Positions 48,778-64,000 of a stretch of DNA of 64,000 nucleotides are shown one piece after another. The position numbers and the translations under genes were made by a program. A model generated the notes under the pieces. The model was not told the DNA's origin. It searched no databases and saw nothing but the letters and a program-made list of their open reading frames with translations. Within the stretch, counting starts at the first letter, position 1. Each line of letters begins with the position of its first letter. Origin of the DNA: Helichrysum umbraculigerum (Eukaryota > Streptophyta > Magnoliopsida > Asterales > Asteraceae). The stretch covers positions 5,521,001 through 5,585,000 of the forward strand of contig CATIUR010000004.1 in NCBI GenBank assembly GCA_949592205.1, in the 5' to 3' direction.

Positions 48778-50155
48778 CAAGTTGTACGGAGCAATGAAGA
48801 ATTTTTGTTAAAAATTACCCGCCTTCAATTACAACTCTGGATTCATACAAATGGAATATTGTCTGCCTTCAATTAAAACTCTTGGTTGATTCATACAAAA
48901 TGTTTCAAGTTGTACGGAGCAATGAATTAATTACTCATATATTTTTCAAATAATATAATTACTTATATATTTTTTCAAATAAACAAATAATACATTCAAG
49001 ATGTATTACAGACCATCACAAATTTAAGGTAATTAATTTTTCGAGTTGTTTAAATTTAAATTACGTACATAAAGTTATATTTCGTAAAGTTGTATATGTA
49101 TATGTATTCGGATGATCATTGTAAAGGTTTACTTGAGGATGTAATAAAAAATAGGCAGCACATTCAATGCCTAATGGATTTAGTGGATCGTATAATTAAC
49201 GAATTTTTTGTGTGCGAATTAAGTGAATCAATTTATTTTTAATACTTGGGTCAATTATAACAAATAGAAATTCCACAAACAGAAATGCTTAATAAAGGCA
49301 ATTAGGCAATTAAGTGAGGGGTAATATGGGGAATTCCCATATCCTTCTACTAAGGCAATTAAGCCAAAGCATTTAAATGCTTAATAAAGGAGTAGAGATT
49401 TATTCATTATATATAATATATTGTAGAATTATCTTGTGTCTTAGACTGCTTAGTCCCTAGGATATTAAACACATATACACTGCTTAGCGTCGGTATATTG
49501 GAAATTGTCACTATTTGTTCATTGTCTTATATTATTGTTATATGTTATTGGAGTATATATCATACACAATTTTTAGAAGTTTAATGATTAATAAGAACTG
49601 TGATTAAGGTTATATGGTATAATCATTCACTAAACACGAATATAATTTTTTTCATTTTATTAGTGAAAATGTGAATTATAGATAGGAATTGATTTTATGA
49701 TTTTATATTAATTATAGAGACGTCGAGATTCATAAGTTATTTTTTTATATATATAAGAGATAAGAGAAATGGAAAGAATTTATCTTTTTACGTTTTTATA
49801 TCCTAAAAAGTAATAACCCTTCTAATAACACGAGAACTAAAAAACGAAAAATGACTCATATTCCTATACCATAATCTTTATCTATAACTAGCTGGTAACC
49901 CGCGTAATGCGGCGGGGAAGATATTTGAAATTCGTGAAAAAAGGTAGTGAAATAGCAGTTGAAAAATGTATATAAAATATATGTCTTAAATCAAACAAAT
50001 AATAATAATATGAAGTAATATAATGAACAACACTTGAAGGAAAAAAAATCATATAAAATAAAATAAAATAAAAAACACCGTATGTCTTAGATGTGTACAT
50101 TATATATGCTATATTCATGTTAGAGGTGCACATACGGACTTTAGTCCAAGCCCAG
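48778..50155 (+). repeat. First unit of the 1.69-kb tandem duplication, right part
   Basis: It continues the unit that starts at 25769 and aligns with 50471-51834. It includes a 128-bp direct repeat (two copies ending CAAGTTGTACGGAGCAATGAA) and a Helitron-like hairpin near 49888. No gene is seen. Confidence 0.83.
49888..49920 (-). other. Helitron-like 3' terminus (hairpin plus CTAG)
   Basis: On the minus strand a GC-rich hairpin (CCCGC...GCGGG) is followed by TTACCAG, then CTAG, then T. This is the layout of a Helitron 3' end. A second, diverged copy lies at 51585-51617 because the region is duplicated. No 5' end or helicase is identified, so this is tentative. Confidence 0.35.
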
Positions 50156-51834
50156 CCTAGAAAGAGCTTCAAATAGCCCGAAAAAGGTCGGTCTGAAAAA
50201 GCCCGGCCCGGCCGTTTAGTCCTTAAGGGGCCTGAAATCATTCGTGAAATCCCGGTTTATGTCCATAGAGTTCAACTTTTCTTTTCTTGTTTAAGATTTC
50301 CAATCCTAGTAATTTACATTATTCTTTATATTGAATGCCGGGTAGCTCCAGTAAAAATAGTGTCCATGGCTGACATTACCTGCCTTCAATTACAACTCTG
50401 GATTCATACAAATGGAATATTGTCTGCCTTCAATTAAAACTCTTGGTTGATTCATACAAAATGTTTCAAGTTGTATGGAGCAATGAAGGATTTTTGTTAA
50501 AAATTACCTGCCTTCAATTACAACTCTGGATTCATACAAATGGAATATTGTCTGCCTTCAATTAAAACTCTTGGTTGATTCATACAAAATGTTTCAAGTT
50601 GTACGGAGCAATGAAGTAATTACTCATATATTTTTCAAATAATATAATTACTTATATATTTTTCAAATAAACAAATAATACATTCAAGATGTATTACAGA
50701 CCATCACAAAATTAAGGTAATTAATTTTTCGAGTTGTTTAAATTTAAATTACGTACATAAAGGTATATTTCGTAAAGTTGTATATGTATATGTATTCGGA
50801 TGATCATTGTAAAGGTTTACTTGAGGATGTAATAAAAAATAGGCAGCACATTCAATGCCTAATGGATTTAGTGGATCGTATAATTAACGAATTTTTTGTG
50901 TGTGAATTAAGTGAATCAATTTATTTTTAATACTTGGGTCAATTATAACAAATAGAAATAGAAATTCCACAAACAGAAATGCTTAATAAAGGCAATTAGG
51001 CAATTAAGTGAGGGGTAATATGGGGAATTCCCATATCCTTCTACTAAGGCAATTAAGCCAAAGCATTTAAATGCTTAATAAAGGAGTAGAGATTTATTCA
51101 TTATATATAAAATATTGTAGAATTATCTTGTGTCTTAGACTGCTTAGTCCCTAGGATATTAAACACATATACACTGCTTAGTGTCGGTATATTGATAATT
51201 GTCACTATTTGTTCATTATCTTATATTATTGTTATATGTTATTGGAGTATATATCATACAAAATTTTTAGAAGTTTAATGATTAATAAGAACTGTGATTA
51301 AGGTTATATGGTATAATCATTCACTAAACACGAATATAATTTTTTCATTTTATTAGTGAAAATGTGAATTATAGATAGGAATTGATTTTATGATTTTATA
51401 TTAATTATAGAGACGTCGAGATTCATAAGTTATTTTTTTATATATATATATAAGAGATAAGAGAAATGGAAAGAATTTATCTTTTTACGTTTTTATATCC
51501 TAAAAAGTAATAACCCTTCTAATAACACGAGAACTAAAAAACGAAAAATGACTCATATTCCTATACCATAATCTTTATCTATAACTAGCTGGTAACCCGC
51601 GCAATGCGACGGAGAAGATATTTGAAATTCGTGAAAAAAGGTAGTGAAATAGCAGTTGAAAATGTATATAAAATATATGTCTTAAATCAAACAAATAATA
51701 ATAATATGAAGTAATATAATGAACAACACTTGAAGGAAAAAAAAAACCATATAAAATAAAATAAAATAATAAACACCGTATGTCTTAGATGTGTACATTA
51801 TATATGCTATATTCATGTTAGAGGTGCACATACT
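50156..51834 (+). repeat. Second unit of the 1.69-kb tandem duplication
   Basis: It repeats 25769-26083 plus 48778-50155 in order. It holds the 128-bp repeat pair (50381 and 50509) and the Helitron-like end. It ends at GGTGCACATAC, where it abuts the FAR1-like exon. Confidence 0.85.
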
Positions 51835-52977
51835 TTGAGAGTTCTTATCTCTCCTAAAGTTCTTGAAGTCCACCACCGTTCCATTTGTGAAATCATAAGA
51901 TCCTTTGAGAGTCTTGTATATGTGGTGTGCCGTAGTTGGTCCAATGTTCATCGTTCCGAGCTTGAAAATGAACTGTTGTTGCTGGAATGTTAGCTTCCTC
52001 GCCTTTTTCATCAGATATTCATGCTCCTTTTGGCACATCATATGATTGTGTGTCTCCATAAACGAGATTATACTGAACTTTCCATATTGAGTTCTCTTTA
52101 ATATTATTTTTGCATTGCACCCGGTGACTGAGATGTTGGATACCCTATCTTTTCTTTTACCTTTTTTTTGCCTTTTTTCCGGTTTTTTCAACGTGTCTTC
52201 ATCATTTCTCTCGGGGTATCCAGCCTTGTTGCATATATAATACTTCTCGTACACCAATTTATTCTTTAGCCTCTTTTGAGTAGAGCTTCTCACACCAAAT
52301 CCCCCTTGAAACGCGTATCTTAGATAATACACGTAAGCATCGTTAAGCACGTCAAAAACTTGCCCGATATGTGGCTTTACATCGTCTGCCACTTCTGGTA
52401 TCCATAGGGTAGTCCCACCCGGTGTTTCAATCTCATTTGAAACAACCAGCAAGGTTTTTGGTGTACCGATTGATTCTGTAAAATATTTCAGAGAAATGTA
52501 AGATTCTGTTACAAGCAGTAAAACATGTGTTATTGAATAGTAACACATGTGTTAGTTGACAGTAACACACGTGCTAGTTGACAGTAACACATGTGTTAGT
52601 TGACAGTAACACATGTGGTAATCAACTACTAATACATGTGTAACCAAATACTAACACATGTGTTAGTAACATATGTGGTAAGCAATTACTAACACATGTG
52701 GTAATCAATCAATAACACATGTGTTAATCAATCAATAAGACATATGTTAGTAACATATGTTATGTTTCCGTGTCAGTTTTTTTACAGTATCAAGTATGTT
52801 ACTCACACATATGTTATTAACATATATTGTTAACACATGTGTTACTAACACATGTGTTAGTAAATTTTGTTATTAGATAGCATGTTTTATTAGATAGCAT
52901 GTCTTAGTACCTGTAGCCTTTGCATCTGTCTGCTGTTCGACATCACTAGCTTCTTTAAATTCTTGTACCACAACCAT
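51835..52977 (-). pseudogene. FAR1/FHY3-like gene fragment, N-terminal part only
   Basis: Two exons on the minus strand join cleanly. Exon 1 (52977-52911) starts MVVVQEFKEA and ends at a GTACTAAG donor. Exon 2 (52475-51835) follows a TTTTACAG acceptor in matching phase. Exon 2 encodes a FAR1 DNA-binding domain: YAFQGGFGVR, then the C-C-H-H zinc ligands in YYICNKAGYP, TGCNAKI and ETHNHMM. It continues into FQQQQFIFKLGTMNIG and DFKNFRRD. Full-length family members carry a MULE-type transposase domain and a SWIM finger downstream. Here the gene is cut at 51834 by the duplicated repeat. The family descends from Mutator-like transposases and acts in light signalling. Only this fragment is present, so function is unlikely. 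Confidence 0.75.
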
Positions 52978-53326
52978 CACGTCCGTACTGCACCATAATA
53001 CGTTTCAAATTTATCAACTACCACATGTGTTAATGATTTTTTTACAAATCAACCAGATGAAGAAAAAAAAATTCAACTCTGTTTGACTGGTTTTGACAAC
53101 TAACACAGGAAACATAAGACTTACATAGAATACTGCCATTAGCTACTAGTATCACAGGTGTTACCACAATTTTATTTTCATTGAGTAACACATGTGTTAA
53201 CTAATTTAAAAAATCAAGATCTGGAAAAAAAAATTCAAGTATTTTTGAGGATTTTTGACAACGTCTAACGAAACATACAGTTCACAGGTATTGAAACGCT
53301 ACTATTACCACATGTGTTAGTAACAC
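52522..53326. repeat. ACACATGTGT palindrome array in and around the FAR1-like intron
   Basis: About twenty copies of AACACATGTGTTAGT and variants occur, densest at 52522-52860 inside the predicted intron, thinner across exon 1 and upstream. The core CACATGTG contains overlapping CACATG and CATGTG E-box-like words. The spacing is irregular, so it is not a simple tandem array. Confidence 0.85.
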
Positions 53327-53411
53327 AGAATTTGATAATCATGTTACGAGTTTTCTGCGCGATTATTGATAATGCCGTTTTTTAAAAAATTGATTGTTGA
53401 ATCAGCGAAAA

Positions 53412-53713
53412 CACTAGTACATAAATGGATATTTATGACGGTGAAAAAGGTCATCTGAAGCGGTGATCTAACCGCCCCTGATGCCGGCGACACAAAAGCC
53501 TGAACATCTTTTAAAGCGGTCAAACGACCGTTTCAAAAGCATGAATTTGAAGCGGTTACTTTGCTCTAATAGAACGGTTGTTGGACAATAAATGAGGTGT
53601 TTGTTGGGCTAATGAACCGCTTCAAAAGTCAAACAAAAATTTAAAAGAAATTCACTTTTACCCCCAAAAGCATATATTCATTTTCAGTTTCCCGCTAATC
53701 ACCCAAATATATT
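53412..53713 (+). mobile_element. Left end of a CACTA-like transposon
   Basis: The sequence CACTAGTACATAAATGG follows GCGAAAA, then come several GCGGTT/AACCGC-type subterminal repeats (53457-53630). This fits a CACTA terminus with an AAA 3-bp target copy. The element is interrupted at 53713 by the Mutator-like element and resumes at 62948. Confidence 0.6.
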
Positions 53714-53882
53714 GGGGAAATTAATAAAAATACTCATTTTTTCGCAGCTATAATTGATTTTGCCCCTTTCAAAAAAAAATTGCCGTTTTGCCCTACCCGG
53801 GCGCAGGTCTCATGATGCGACCTGCGACCCGTTCTTTGAGACCTGCGACCAAAAAAATGCACGAGTAAAAGACACGGCAAGC
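53714..53882 (+). repeat. Left terminal inverted repeat of the MULE
   Basis: It matches the complement of 62771-62938 with one extra G at the tip and one substitution noticed (GTCTCATG versus GTCGCATG). It is rich in TGCGACC words, which continue imperfectly inward to about 54000. ORFs predicted across it are artefacts. Confidence 0.92.
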
Positions 53883-54318
53883 CAAGTGTCTGCGACCTGC
53901 GACCAAAACACGAGTAAAAATGCACGATTAAAAGACACGGTCGCACCTCGCATCCAACGACATGCGACCCATAGGCTGCGACCTGCGCCCGGATCTCCAT
54001 CTCTTTGACGACCTTCGCGGCATAAACTACCTATTACGTTCCATTTTCTATTGTGCGACCCGATACCCCATCACGTTCACCACCCGACCGGCCCACTGCG
54101 ACCACCCGACACCGACCGATTCCACCGAACAATCACCGACACCACCCTACGCCGCCAATCGATTCACCACCAACCACCACCTAACCCACCGTGAACTGCC
54201 ACCAAGCTCGAACCACCACCAAGCCGTATCCCCGCACCACCTCCGTACGCCACTCCCGAACCAATTTCGAAGCCAAAAAAAAATGTGATGCGACTTTGAA
54301 GGTTGATTGGCTCCCATC

Positions 54319-58670
<4,352 letters not shown>

Positions 58671-58761
58671 TTAATGTACTATCTGGACGCATGTAGTTGT
58701 ATTAGACTTCTGTATCTAGATCTTTTGATGTAATAGATTATTATTCGAGATTATTGATGTA

Positions 58762-58826
<65 letters not shown>

Positions 58827-59118
58827 TATATATCTGACTAAAATACCCTCGTACAAAGTTAAATGAAATTACAACGCCCTGCGACATCAAAGATTTTGGA
58901 TAAGATTTTGGATAAGATTTTGGTACTTTTTGGATTACGATCCGGATAGACTTTTACTTATATAATATACACTTTTTGGATGCCATTTTCATAACAACAT
59001 GAATTAAAAACACTCTCTCAACTCACATCCTTTCATCATCAGCAATTGATAGGCGAAACATCTGAAATCAATCTTCAGGTACACTTTTTAACCAACTTAA
59101 TTACTATTGTATTTGGTA
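58671..59118 (+). promoter_or_regulatory. Intergenic region between the two MULE genes
   Basis: It contains a (TA)n tract (58762-58824) and three copies of ATAAGATTTTGG or close variants (about 58895-58925). An AT-rich stretch with TATATAATATACAC lies near 58961-58974, about 150 bp upstream of the transposase ATG. This is a plausible transposase promoter; no experimental support. Confidence 0.4.
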
Positions 59119-62100
59119 ATGGAAAAGTTTAAACTTTTTATCTGTTATGGGGGGCATTTTGAATATGTTAACAACATGCCAATGTATTTGCCAATAGAAT
59201 GTAGTAGAGTGCCGTTAAAACTTCCAGTGGCACCGGAAAGGCCAATGACGTGCAAAGTTTTTATGAAAAACGTTTTAAAAAAAATAGGCCTACCACTTGA
59301 TTCAGCGGTTTGTCTAAAATATAAGCTCGGTCAATATGTTGTTGATATAAATGATGATGTTGATGATTTTGGGGATTTTCTGTGCCATGCAATTAACAAT
59401 GCTCCGGTAGAAATTTACATTGTTGATATTGTACGAACTGTTTCTGGTATGGGTAGCAATAACCCTAGTAGTAGTAGTTCTGGTTTTCAACCACAGTTTC
59501 AACAACCCTTTCAACAACCCTTTCAACAACCCTTTCAACAACCGCAATATCATTCATTTCAACAACCCGTTCAACAACCTCAATATAATTCAGTTCAACA
59601 GCCCTTTCAACTTCCGTTTCCTTATCATCCACAGTATCAATTCCATTATCATGCTCCTCCACAAAATACAGATTTACATCAAACACAACAACACATGAAC
59701 CCTTCATTTAGGGTAGTTGAAGAGACCCAAGATGATTCTAACTTTCATTCGGATGTTCACTATGATCATTCTAATCCAAAATACTATGTGGAGGAGCCAG
59801 AGCTAGAGGCAGATCTACATCCTCATGATTATGATCATTATGATGAGGAGAATGTCAATCCACCAAAGGATCATGACCATCCATTTCGTAATCACATTGT
59901 TACCGATGATGAGGAGGACGAGGAGGAGGAGCCTGATCCAAGAGATATATACGATAAACCAATAGCAGTAAAACCAGCCGAACCTGATATATTCTGGAAT
60001 ATACCAACGCCGTTAGGAGAGGAAGAGGAAGAAGTTCCAGAACGACCAGTTACCATGTATGAGACATCTTGTCGGATTCGAGAGGGCCAAACATTTAGAA
60101 GTAAAGAGGATTTTCTTCTTGAATTGCATACCAAGTGTCTCGAAGAAGGTTTTCAGATTAAGCCAAAGAAGTCAGACAAAAAAAGGTACACAGCAAAATG
60201 TATTTTGCCTAATTGTGATTGGAAGATAAGTGCAGCGTGTATCCAATATTGTGACAACTTCCAAGTTCGGAAGTTACATGACGTTCACACGTGTTCTCGT
60301 ACTCAAGTCTTGTCAAATAGCCGTCATGCAACCAAGAAAGTGCTCGGTAACCTATTAAAAGAGGCGATGAATTTGGAAGGACGTGTATACAGAGGCAAAG
60401 AGATCAAAGTTGATATGACTCAGCGATTTAAAATCAGCCTTACATACAACCAAGCATGGAAAGCAAAGTGTTATGCTATAGAGCTGTTGAGAGGTAGTCC
60501 CGCTGAATCATTTAACAAGCTTCCCATTTACCTGCACAACCTAAAACTACATAACCCGGGGAGCACTACGAATCTCCGTACAGACAATGAGGGTAAATTT
60601 GTTATGTGTTACATGTCCATCGGTGCAGCTGTAAGTACCTATTATTACTGCCTTTATTACGTGCACATATATATTTGTTATGTGTAAGTACCCATTTATA
60701 TATATTTTTATATCTGAACTTTGCAGATACGTTCATTTGTCAACCATACACGCCCAATAATAATCGTAGATGGGGCACATTTGAAGGGTGGGTACTTAGG
60801 TACTAACTTAATTGCTGTGGCGATGGACGGTAATAATGGCATCCTGCCACTGGCTTATGGAATTGGAGCGGGAGAGACGTCAGAGGTGTGGACCTGGTTC
60901 TTAGGTAACTTACGTGACGCACTTGAATCTGCTGGTGGGATTGACAGCCTCACATTCATCTCTGATAGGGCTCCAGTAATTGCAGCCGGAATTTCTGATG
61001 TATTTCCAGAGGCATTTCATGCCCTCTGTTGTCGTCATTTATTGATGAACCTGAAAAACAAATCTTCAAAAGTCAAGCACTTTGAATGGCATTATTGGAA
61101 AATGTGTAAGGCTTACCGAAAGTCAGATTTCGATGAACATTTTGATGTCATTTCTAGACATTTACCAACTTCATCAAAGGTCCTTACAGACGTGGGGAAA
61201 GAGAGATGGTCAAGGCATCATTCAACAAAGACACGATATGCTTACCTCACAACTAACAGTGCGGAGTCCATTAATGCCATGAGCAAGCATGCAAGGAAAC
61301 TACCAGTGACAATGTTATTGGAGTTTTTTAGATCTTCAGTACAACAATGGTATTTCAAACATCGAAACACAGCCGCTAATGTTAAAACACCTGTCACACC
61401 ATATGCCGAACACAAAATTGGTAAGAGGGTTGGCAAATCGCTTAGCTGGACGGTCAAGCCATCCACAAACATGATATGTGAGGTGGTGGATCGGAAAAAG
61501 AATGGTACAGTCAACTTGGAAGCAAGAACATGCACTTGCAAGCAATGGCAATTGTCTGGTTTACCTTGCGGACACGTAGCGGCAGTAACTCGTTACTTTA
61601 AAATGGACAATGTGACCAGCTTTGCAGAGAGGTATTTCACTACGGAAACATATCGGGCAGCCTACAGTGAGGCTATAAATCCAACGCCTCATCCTTCAGA
61701 ATGGGAAGATCCAGGTAATCTGCAGATTTGCTTACCGCCAATACTGGTGAAGCGGCAATCTGGTCGTCCACCAGGCCGTGCGCGTATTCCTTCAAAAGGA
61801 GAGGAGAAACGGGAATACAAAAATCAATGTAGTCGTTGCAAGGAACGCGGTCATAGTCGAGTTAATTGTACAGCTCCTTACGATAGAACAGATGAGCCAA
61901 GCCGATCAAGAACCACCGTAAGATCAAACTCAAGGTCAAATTCAAGATCAAAATCGAGATCGAAAAAAGTAAGTTGTTACTTTTATTCATACAAAATTAA
62001 TAATTTACATTGTATTCTTAAGTCCCTATTATTAATGCACTCGTCATTATTTTGAATTGCAGAAAACGTCCAAAAATGCCACGTCAAGCAGATTCGAGGA

Positions 62101-62161
62101 GGAAGGAGAACCGTCACAGGCAACTCAAACTTTTCCAAGTGTACATTTAAGTCACCCTTGA
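59119..62161 (+). CDS. MULE (MuDR-type) transposase, spliced and apparently intact
   Basis: Exons 59119-60630, 60727-61978 minus the last ten bases (true end 61968), and 62063-62161 join in phase 0 with GTAAGT donors and CAG acceptors, giving about 950 residues. The start is the ATG of MEKFKLFICYGG; the upstream codons lack an ATG. Domains: N-terminal domain (1-105), FQQP-rich linker (about 120-190), acidic region, MuDR DNA-binding domain (GQTFRSKEDFLLEL, then C-C-H with CILPNCDWK and VHTC). The DDE catalytic core has IIVDGAHLKG, FISDRAP and TTNSAESINAM, with CCRHLLMNLK between. Next is a SWIM zinc finger (CTCKQWQLSGLPCGHVAA), a CCHC knuckle (CSRCKERGHSRVNC) and an Arg/Ser-rich tail. No stop or frameshift is seen. 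It cuts and joins the terminal repeats of its own family. Confidence 0.9.
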
Positions 62162-62770
62162 ATAACACTTGAAATTGTTGTGTTGAAAATAACTATGTTA
62201 TGTACTTGTTAAAAATGTTATCTACGTTTGCATTATCGTGGTTTATTGGATTCAATAAGTTTGCTTGAACATTACTAAACATTTAATTACAAAAGGATTA
62301 AAAATAATAAAAGTAGATTCACAAAAAAACGTACATAATTGGCCAACTATAAAATTTATTAAAGGGACAGAAAAATACGAATTACAAAACAAGTAAAAAA
62401 TAAAGTATTGAAAAAATCGTGTGGTCATAACAAAAATAAAGTACAAAAAAAAACAAGGGAAAAATAAAAGTAATCAAAAAACATGTAGAAAAAATAAATA
62501 AACATATAAAAAAAAGTAACAAAATTAAGTTAAAAATAAGAATATAAAAAAAAAAAAAAAAAAAAAGGTAAAATTTCAGCCCGCAAGTCGCAGCCATCGG
62601 GATCGAGCTATTCCGTGTCTTTTACTCGTTAGTCGCAGCACGCAGCCACTGGGTCGCAGGTCGTCATCGAGCAGGGTTAGTGTCTTTTACTCGGTAACTC
62701 TTGCACGGGTCGCAGGTTTCGGTGAACGGGTCGCATGTCGTTGGATGCGAGGTGCGACCGAGGGATTTGG
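62162..62770 (+). other. Region between the transposase stop and the right TIR
   Basis: AT-rich, with A-runs near 62541-62567 and no coding sequence. From 62580 onward it holds imperfect TGCGACC and ACTCGT...GTGTCTTTTACTCG repeats that also occur in the left subterminal region. Confidence 0.7.
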
Positions 62771-62938
62771 GCTTGCCGTGTCTTTTACTCGTGCATTTTT
62801 TTGGTCGCAGGTCTCAAAGAACGGGTCGCAGGTCGCATCATGCGACCTGCGCCCGGGTAGGGCAAAACGGCAATTTTTTTTTGAAAGGGGCAAAATCAAT
62901 TATAGCTGCGAAAAAATGAGTATTTTTATTAATTTCCC
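62771..62938 (-). repeat. Right terminal inverted repeat of the MULE
   Basis: Complement of the left repeat. TGCGACC-type subterminal repeats extend inward to about 62580 with insertions relative to the left side. Confidence 0.92.
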
Positions 62939-62947
62939 AAATATATT

Positions 62948-64000
62948 CATTAGTTTTACTTCAACTTATACTTCAAATTCAAATTAATTTTCTTTCATGA
63001 AAAAAAAAATTATATTCCTTTTCAACTTATATAAATATACATACACAATAACTTAAATGAAAAATATCAACCTGTTTTAATTGAACAAAAAATTGTATAT
63101 ATCTTAAATAAACATTCCAAATTACAATAAATCAAAAATACATAGATTTGAACATAGCAGTACTGTATTACAAGTCCTCAACCATATATATATAAAGTAA
63201 AACTACTTCAATTGCACTAGCGATACACTGCAACTTATCGCCCTTTCAGTAACCACTAGTCCACTCACTCATTTGTTTCTTGAGGATACTGCAATAGAAA
63301 TAAACACACTATAAATTATATATTATTTTTATGTTTATTGTATGTACATATACATAGAAGAAACATATGCTCACCACAACAACCGATGAAGTACAACTAG
63401 ATATGAGCCATCATCACGGACGAGATCTGAACACAAATACAGATATGTAAGAACACAGATCTGATGAACCAAAAGAAAGATCTAAAAAAAAATATTAATT
63501 CATAGTTTCTTTTAATCTTACATTAAATTACTGGTTTGCTGCCACCGTGACACACTGTTATTCATCACCGGAAACACTTCAATATATTTTCTATAGTTGG
63601 AAATAACTAAAATAAATCTTGCTTCTGTAAGTTATTGGGTGGGTGCTGGAGATAATATGTGTGTGGTGGAGAAGATATGTGTGTATGTTTATTTATAAGT
63701 AAAATGAGAAAAGAAGAGCGGTTATTTGTTATTTTATAGCGCGGTTCTGAAACAAACGTGCTATATAATTATTTTGGAGCGGTCAAACCGCGCTATAAAA
63801 TACTTTTTATGGGGCGGTGTTATTTTATAGCGCGGTTCATGTGAACCGCGCTATAAAATACTTTTTATGGGGCGGTCATTTGTTATTTTATAGCGCGGTT
63901 CATGTGAACCGCGCTATAAAATACTAGGGCGGTTATTTGTTATTTTATAGCGCGGTTCACAAAGAACGTACTATATAATTCTTTTATGGAGCGGTTCTTT
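62948..64000 (+). mobile_element. CACTA-like element, right part, continuing beyond the window
   Basis: After the MULE target duplication the CACTA-like host resumes. Bases 62948-63700 show no ORF of note. From about 63718 to the edge are dense inverted subterminal repeats: TAGCGCGGTTCATGTGAACC and its complement, recurring with the spacer TATTTTTATGGGGCGGT. The terminus and second target copy lie outside the window. The assignment rests on the CACTA start at 53412 and the shared GCGGTT core. Confidence 0.5.
63718..64000. repeat. Inverted GCGCGGTT / AACCGCGC subterminal repeats
   Basis: Five or more units pair ATAGCGCGGTTC with GAACCGCGCTAT a few bases apart, each able to fold into a strong hairpin. 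GGAGCGGT and GGGGCGGT variants lie between them. Such arrays are typical transposase-binding regions of CACTA elements. Confidence 0.8.

Noticed and set aside
50121..50155. hAT-type terminus (TAGAGGTGCACATACGG)
   Set aside because: It resembles ends of some plant hAT derivatives, but I could not find a matching inverted end or an 8-bp duplication.
52522..52860. Signal for an additional exon in the FAR1-like intron
   Set aside because: The region is filled with palindromic repeats; splice sites at 52911 and 52475 join in phase without it.
53734..54288. ORFs across the left MULE terminus, and the matching one at 62687-62987
   Set aside because: They read through the terminal inverted repeats and appear at both ends in mirror form; repeat DNA, not genes.

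Overview
The window is plant nuclear DNA made almost entirely of nested transposable elements. The support is: Ty3/gypsy and Ty1/copia retrotransposons primed by initiator-Met tRNA, a Mutator-like DNA transposon with spliced genes and a 9-bp target duplication, a CACTA-type end, and a FAR1/FHY3-like gene fragment with a plant-type intron. The copia elements carry an extra ORF downstream of pol, of a kind I associate mainly with Asteraceae (daisy family); that placement is inference. I see no tRNA, rRNA, CRISPR array or intact single-copy host gene.

Layout. 1-140: fragment of another ORF on the minus strand. 141-11909: two nearly identical chromovirus-type gypsy copies in tandem sharing one LTR (4746-7230); the first gag-pol is intact, the second is cut at 11909. 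11925-22540: a minus-strand Sirevirus-like copia element (5' LTR, PBS, gag, pol with one nonsense codon, then the extra ORF), missing its 3' end. 22539-25763: the 3' end of a second, plus-strand copia element (extra ORF with two nonsense codons, polypurine tract, LTR). 25769-51834: a 1.69-kb tandem duplication; its first unit is split by a 22.7-kb minus-strand gypsy element (26084-48777, target duplication CAAGT). That gypsy was itself hit by a solo LTR (29187-32463, ATTTG) and by a large non-coding LTR element (35593-44015, CATTC). 51835-52977: a FAR1-like gene fragment with an intron full of ACACATGTGT palindromes. 53412-64000: a CACTA-like element, open at the right edge, interrupted by a complete 9.2-kb Mutator-like element (53714-62938). 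That element carries a DUF1985/Ulp1-like gene and an apparently intact spliced transposase gene.

How parts work together. The first gypsy copy has gag, protease, reverse transcriptase, RNase H, integrase and chromodomain-like tail in one uninterrupted frame, and the two copies differ at only three sites that I noticed, so activity or duplication was recent. The Mutator-like element has both terminal inverted repeats, a perfect 9-bp duplication and all recognisable catalytic residues, so it may be autonomous. The companion Ulp1-like protein keeps the Cys half of the protease core but not the His/Asp half.

The most unusual signal is in the minus-strand copia element. Dozens of GCGTCACTT / AAGTGACGC half-sites lie directly upstream of the LTR TATA box and in the gag leader. 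The same order (array, TATA box, leader array, ATG) recurs in front of the extra ORF, suggesting a second internal promoter.
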